Positions 60,437-64,000 of a stretch of DNA of 64,000 bases are shown piece after piece. Position 1 is the stretch's first letter, and every line of letters starts with the position of its first letter. Both the position numbers and the translations under genes were made by a program. Below the pieces are notes generated by a model, which saw only the letters and a list, made by a program, of their open reading frames with translations, had not been told where the DNA came from and made no database searches. Source of the stretch: Calothrix sp. NIES-2098 (GTDB lineage: Bacteria; Cyanobacteriota; Cyanobacteriia; Cyanobacteriales; Nostocaceae); contig AP018172.1 in assembly GCA_002368175.1 (NCBI GenBank), positions 5,025,001 to 5,089,000 on the forward strand. The letters are read 5' to 3'.

Positions 60437-61975
60437 TCATCGAATCAAGTCGTAAGAAATATCGGTCTTAGATGGAATAATGGTGTTGCGATCCAACTCA
60501 TCTAGGAGTGTGTTAACAATCCAGTTGAGTAGGTTGATTGTACCTTGGTAGCCGTAGGTGGCGTAGCGGTGCAGGTGGTGGCGGTCAAATATGGGGTAGC
60601 CAATCCGCACGAATGGGGTTTTGGTGTCGCGCCAGAGATACTTACCGTAGGAATTGCCGATGAGCAAGTCTACAGGTTCGGTAAATAGTAAAGAACGCAT
60701 GTGCCATAAGTCGCGTCCACCATGAATTGTTGCACCTTGACCAAATGGGCTAGAGTCGAGTAATGCTCTCAGTTCTGCCTCAAAATGTTCGTTACTATTG
60801 CTAACCAAGATGTGAACTGGTTCCGCACCAACTTCTAATAAAAATTGTGTCAAACCAATTACCAAATCGGGATCGCCATACATAGCAACCCGTTTGCCAT
60901 GTAACCATGCTTGCGAATCGGTTAACGCATCCACTGCGCGTCCCCGTTCATCTTCTAATTCTTGGGGAATTGGCTTACCAGTTAACGCCGACAGTTTCAT
61001 TAGGAATTCATCAGTACCGCGAATGCCCACAGGACGGTTAACGTAAGTCTTTTGATGCCATTCGTGTTCGATGTACTCGCGAGTTTTGGTAGTAGCGTAA
61101 GCTTGGAGTGCGATCGTCGCTTCAGCATTAATCGAATCAGCCGCATCTTCTAGCTTAGTTCCACCTGGATACATATTATATGTACCGTTATTCGGAGAAT
61201 CCAAGTATTCGGAGTTATCTGCTAACAAGGTGTACTCAATTCCCATCACATTAGCAATCCGCTTAATTTCCCGCAGGTTGCCAATGTAGGTTTCAAACCC
61301 AGGAATAAAGTTAATTTTGCCGTTGGTGGTTTCTTTCTTCTTACCTGCTGTCAAATTCGACAAAATCCCCTTCATCATGTTGTCGTAACCCAAAATGTGG
61401 GAACCGACAAAGCTGGGGGTATGAGCATAGGGAACGGGGAATTCTTCGGGAACCGCACCTTCTTCTTTAGAAGTTCTAATAAAAGCTTGCAAGTCATCCC
61501 CGATTACCTCTGCCATACAAGTTGTGCAGACAGCGATCATTTTCGGCTTATACAGGTTGTAAGAAACTGCCAAACCTTCAATTAAGTTCTTCATACCACC
61601 GAATACGGCTGCATCTTCCGTCATTGAGGAGGATACGGCAGAAAACGGTTCTTTAAAGTGGCGGGTGAAGTGGCTGCGGAAGTAAGCAACGCAACCTTGA
61701 GAACCATGTACAAAAGGTAGCGTACCTTCAAAACCAACAGCAGCTAAAATTGCGCCTAGAGGTTGGCAAGCTTTCGCTGGGTTAACAGTCAACGCTTGGC
61801 GGGCAAAGTTCTTTTCGCGGTATTCCCAGGTTTTTGTCCAATCAGCCATCTGGGTAACTTCTTCAGATTCATGCCCACATTCAAACTCTTTCTTGGCTTG
61901 AAATAGCTCTTGGTATTCCGGTTGCTGAAAAAGTTCGGCGTGGTCTTTGATTTTGTTGATGTCGTTTTGTGCCAT
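60437..61975 (-). CDS. nifK: nitrogenase MoFe protein beta chain
   Basis: A 512-residue protein: VNPAKACQPLGAILAAVGFE and FVHGSQGCVAYFRSHFTRHF carry the P-cluster Cys residues, and VCTTCMAEVIGDDLQ the third. It forms the alpha2-beta2 MoFe protein with NifD. It lies 112 bp after nifD with a hairpin between. Full length, no interruption. Confidence 0.97.
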   Translation of the reverse strand: MAQNDINKIKDHAELFQQPEYQELFQAKKEFECGHESEEVTQMADWTKTWEYREKNFARQALTVNPAKACQPLGAILAAVGFEGTLPFVHGSQGCVAYFRSHFTRHFKEPFSAVSSSMTEDAAVFGGMKNLIEGLAVSYNLYKPKMIAVCTTCMAEVIGDDLQAFIRTSKEEGAVPEEFPVPYAHTPSFVGSHILGYDNMMKGILSNLTAGKKKETTNGKINFIPGFETYIGNLREIKRIANVMGIEYTLLADNSEYLDSPNNGTYNMYPGGTKLEDAADSINAEATIALQAYATTKTREYIEHEWHQKTYVNRPVGIRGTDEFLMKLSALTGKPIPQELEDERGRAVDALTDSQAWLHGKRVAMYGDPDLVIGLTQFLLEVGAEPVHILVSNSNEHFEAELRALLDSSPFGQGATIHGGRDLWHMRSLLFTEPVDLLIGNSYGKYLWRDTKTPFVRIGYPIFDRHHLHRYATYGYQGTINLLNWIVNTLLDELDRNTIIPSKTDISYDLIR

Positions 61976-62045
61976 AATAATAGTTCTTCAAGCTTTGAAA
62001 GTAATCAGTTCAAGGTCTGAGAAAACAACAATTTTGATGTCTAGT

Positions 62046-62081
62046 TATGAGTTTTGAATGCTAGAAAATTCAAAACTCATA
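62046..62081 (-). promoter_or_regulatory. nifD-nifK intergenic hairpin
   Basis: Perfect 14-bp arms TATGAGTTTTGAAT (62046-62059) and ATTCAAAACTCATA (62068-62081). On the RNA it may set mRNA stability or processing between the two subunits; the U-run on the minus strand is weak. Confidence 0.65.
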
Positions 62082-62087
62082 GCTTTT

Positions 62088-63575
62088 TCACTCACTTTTT
62101 TTCCAAGGCGCGCCGATTAAGCTCCAGGTGGGGCTGTTGAGAGCGAGATCCATGTCACGGGCGAAGATAGCGAATCCGTCGTAGCCGTGGTACGGCCCAG
62201 AATAATCCCATGAGTGCATTTGGCGGAAGGGAAGCGCCATTTTTTGGAAGACGTACTTCTCTTTAATCCCGGAAGCGATTAAATCGGGCTTGAGTGCTTT
62301 CACAAAATGCTCAAATTCATAGGCAGATACGTCATCATAAATTAAAGTGCCATTTTCTACGTAGTGGGTAGTACGTTTATAGTCGTCGTTGTGACCGAAT
62401 TCATAACCTGTACCGATAAGCTTCATACCCAGGTCTTCAAAGGCTGGAACAACGTGACGGGGACGCAAACCACCAACCATGAGGGCGACTGTTTTACCTT
62501 CTAAGCGGGAGCGATATTTTTCGAGTACAGCTTTGGTTTGAGCTTCGTACTTGGCAATAACTTCTTCTGCTTTCGCTTGAATTGTCTCGTCAAACTTGGC
62601 AGCAATTTCTCGCAGAGATGCCGCAATCTTGGTGGGGCCGAAGAAGTTATATTCTAACCAGGGAATACCATAAGCTTCTTCCATGTGGCGCGAGATGTAG
62701 TTCATGGAGCGGTAGCAGTGAACTAGGTTCAGTTTCACGCTGGGGGTGAGCATCATCTCGTGTAGCGTACCATCGCCAGACCACTGAGCGACAACCCGCA
62801 AGCCGATTTCTTCTAACAGGATGCGGCTAGACCAAGCATCACCACCGATGTTATAGTCCCCGATAATGGCTACATCGTAGGGGCCGGGTTCAAATCCGAG
62901 AGTGCCTTCTTTCTTGGCTTTGTCAGCTTTGGGGAATACCCAGTCGCGGATGGTGTCGTTGGCGATGTGGTGACCGAGGGATTGGGATACACCCCGGAAG
63001 CCTTCGCAACGTACAGGAACAACAGTTTTACCAGTTTCCTTGGATTTCTTCTTAGCTACGGCTTCGATATCGTCACCAATTAGACCAATGGGACATTCGG
63101 ATTGTATGGAGATACCGCGATTGAGGGGGAACAGTTCTTCAATCTCATCGATTAATTTAGCAAGCTTTTTGTCTCCACCAAAGACAATGTCCCGTTCTTG
63201 GAAGTCGGAGGTGAACTGCATCGTGCCGAAGGAATCGATACCAGTAGTACCGATGTAGTAGTTACGCCGACCTGACCAGGAGTAGTAACCGCAACCAACG
63301 GGGCCGTGGCTGATATGAACCATGTCTTTGATGGGGCCCCAAACCACACCTTTGGAACCTGCATAGGCGCAACCACGGGTGGTCATTGTACCGGGAATGG
63401 ATTTGATATTGGACTTAACGCCGCAATCAGATTTACCTTCTTCGTAAACGTTTAAGTGTTTTTCGCGCTTTTTGCGCGATTTTTCAGGGTAGGCTTCTAG
63501 AGCCTCTTGAATAAGTTCTTTCTTCTCTTCAACTGGCGTTGGTTTGCTCAAAGTAGCGGATTCAGGAGGTGTCAT
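62088..63575 (-). CDS. nifD: nitrogenase MoFe protein alpha chain
   Basis: A 495-residue protein. P-cluster Cys residues are in TTRGCAYAGSKG, GPVGCGYYSW and QSECPIGLIGDD; FeMo-cofactor ligands are Cys in LVHCYRSMNYIS and His in QMHSWDYSGPYHG. MTPPESATL is the usual start (a GTG/other start 27 bp upstream is unlikely). The gene is continuous, without the nifD excision element known from some heterocystous strains. Confidence 0.97.
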   Translation of the reverse strand: MTPPESATLSKPTPVEEKKELIQEALEAYPEKSRKKREKHLNVYEEGKSDCGVKSNIKSIPGTMTTRGCAYAGSKGVVWGPIKDMVHISHGPVGCGYYSWSGRRNYYIGTTGIDSFGTMQFTSDFQERDIVFGGDKKLAKLIDEIEELFPLNRGISIQSECPIGLIGDDIEAVAKKKSKETGKTVVPVRCEGFRGVSQSLGHHIANDTIRDWVFPKADKAKKEGTLGFEPGPYDVAIIGDYNIGGDAWSSRILLEEIGLRVVAQWSGDGTLHEMMLTPSVKLNLVHCYRSMNYISRHMEEAYGIPWLEYNFFGPTKIAASLREIAAKFDETIQAKAEEVIAKYEAQTKAVLEKYRSRLEGKTVALMVGGLRPRHVVPAFEDLGMKLIGTGYEFGHNDDYKRTTHYVENGTLIYDDVSAYEFEHFVKALKPDLIASGIKEKYVFQKMALPFRQMHSWDYSGPYHGYDGFAIFARDMDLALNSPTWSLIGAPWKKSE

Positions 63576-63673
63576 AATTCTATGGGGATGAGGGAGTTGC
63601 AAAGTGGGTGCGGGGATCGTGGCAGGGAGGAAGTGAGATGGTGGTTAGATGGCTGGAAGTCTGTGAATTATCG

Positions 63674-63703
63674 GTTAATTAATGTGGAGAACGCTCCATT
63701 AAC
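63674..63703 (-). promoter_or_regulatory. possible nifH 3' hairpin
   Basis: GTTAATTAATGTGGAG pairs imperfectly with CTCCATTAAC in the nifH-nifD gap. A stem here is known in related strains to stabilise nifH mRNA; the pairing here has a bulge and is modest. Confidence 0.4.
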
Positions 63704-63748
63704 GAACTCTGGCGACATCGTGACACCATCACACTGCGATCGCAGCAA

Positions 63749-64000
63749 TTAGACTACTGCGGCTGCTTTACCAGCGTCTTGAGCGATCGCTTTTTGATAT
63801 TCTTCTTCGCCACCGAGAATACCGAATTCCACGAGCAAGTCTTCCAATTCGTCCATAGAGATGGGGGTAGGAATTGTCAGCTTGGTATTTTCTTTGATTT
63901 TCTTAGCGAGAATCCGGTATTCTTCAGCTTGAGGATGTTCTGGCGCATACTCAATTACAGTCATCCGGCGCAGTTCTGCATGTTGCACCACATTGTTACG
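63749..64000 (-). CDS. nifH: nitrogenase iron protein, C-terminal part
   Basis: The last 83 codons of nifH; the gene continues beyond the window. The segment NNVVQHAELRRMTVIEYAP and EEYRILAKKIKENTKL, IPTPISMDELEDLLVEFG is the conserved NifH C-terminus. The dinitrogenase reductase gives electrons to NifDK. Followed by nifD after ~170 bp. Confidence 0.96.
   Translation of the reverse strand, partial: RNNVVQHAELRRMTVIEYAPEHPQAEEYRILAKKIKENTKLTIPTPISMDELEDLLVEFGILGGEEEYQKAIAQDAGKAAAVV

Overview
The window looks like the chromosome of a filamentous, heterocyst-type nitrogen-fixing cyanobacterium (Nostocales; Nostoc/Anabaena/Calothrix-like). The evidence is a contiguous nif cluster with the cyanobacterial additions hesA, hesB and fdxH, chlorophyll-pathway genes (chlM and a GUN4 protein), a PatA-type response regulator, very frequent HIP1-type GCGATCGC sites, TTGACTA-type heptamer repeats and the usual dispersed intergenic repeats of this order. 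Species is not resolvable by eye.

Layout. (1) 1-4365: chromosomal genes for a class V aminotransferase, a DUF1499 protein, a PATAN/REC regulator and a class II glutamine amidotransferase. (2) 4237-22656: an integrated, plasmid-like mobile element bounded by 167-bp direct repeats (one mismatch) that duplicate the first 43 codons of the amidotransferase gene; the repeat-to-repeat period is 18,253 bp. It carries a tyrosine recombinase at its right end, a PrimPol-helicase replication protein flanked by ~137-bp inverted repeats, an actin-like ParM partition gene with ribbon-helix-helix partners, an operon with an FtsK/TraB-like ATPase and small membrane proteins, a dense CTGTC repeat array beside the ATPase gene, an iteron-like array, an Abi-alpha (DUF4393) defence gene and many small proteins without clear relatives. 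No relaxase or type IV secretion gene is visible. (3) 22698-31054: alpha-amylase with CBM20, polyphosphate:AMP phosphotransferase, alpha/beta hydrolase, a TerB-like protein, a nucleotidyltransferase, DUF423 and a membrane protein. (4) 31055-44300: chlM, a VOC/SnoaL fusion, a condensation-domain acyltransferase, a giant NB-ARC/WD40 protein, a SnoaL protein, a CPA2 antiporter, a Crp-type regulator and a receiver-only protein that may start at ATT. (5) 44484-53508: lipoprotein Mn/Fe superoxide dismutase, isocitrate dehydrogenase, GUN4 protein, sugar-type ABC ATPase, flavin monooxygenase and NDH-2. (6) 53570-64000: the nif cluster, all on the minus strand, reading nifH (partial)-nifD-nifK-PF06967 protein-nifEN (fused)-nifX-DUF269-DUF683-nifW-hesA-hesB-fdxH-fdxB.

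How it works together. The nif block encodes nitrogenase, its cofactor scaffold and electron donors; nifD is uninterrupted here. The element has the parts needed to integrate and excise, replicate autonomously, segregate, and perhaps move as double-stranded DNA. Its gene content resembles in outline the actinomycete integrative elements (AICEs: integrase, prim-pol replication protein, FtsK-like translocase and nearby recognition repeats). That parallel is my inference from architecture and is the most interesting hypothesis in the window. Integration appears to have rebuilt the target gene with element-derived upstream DNA and left a 5' fragment next to the amylase gene.
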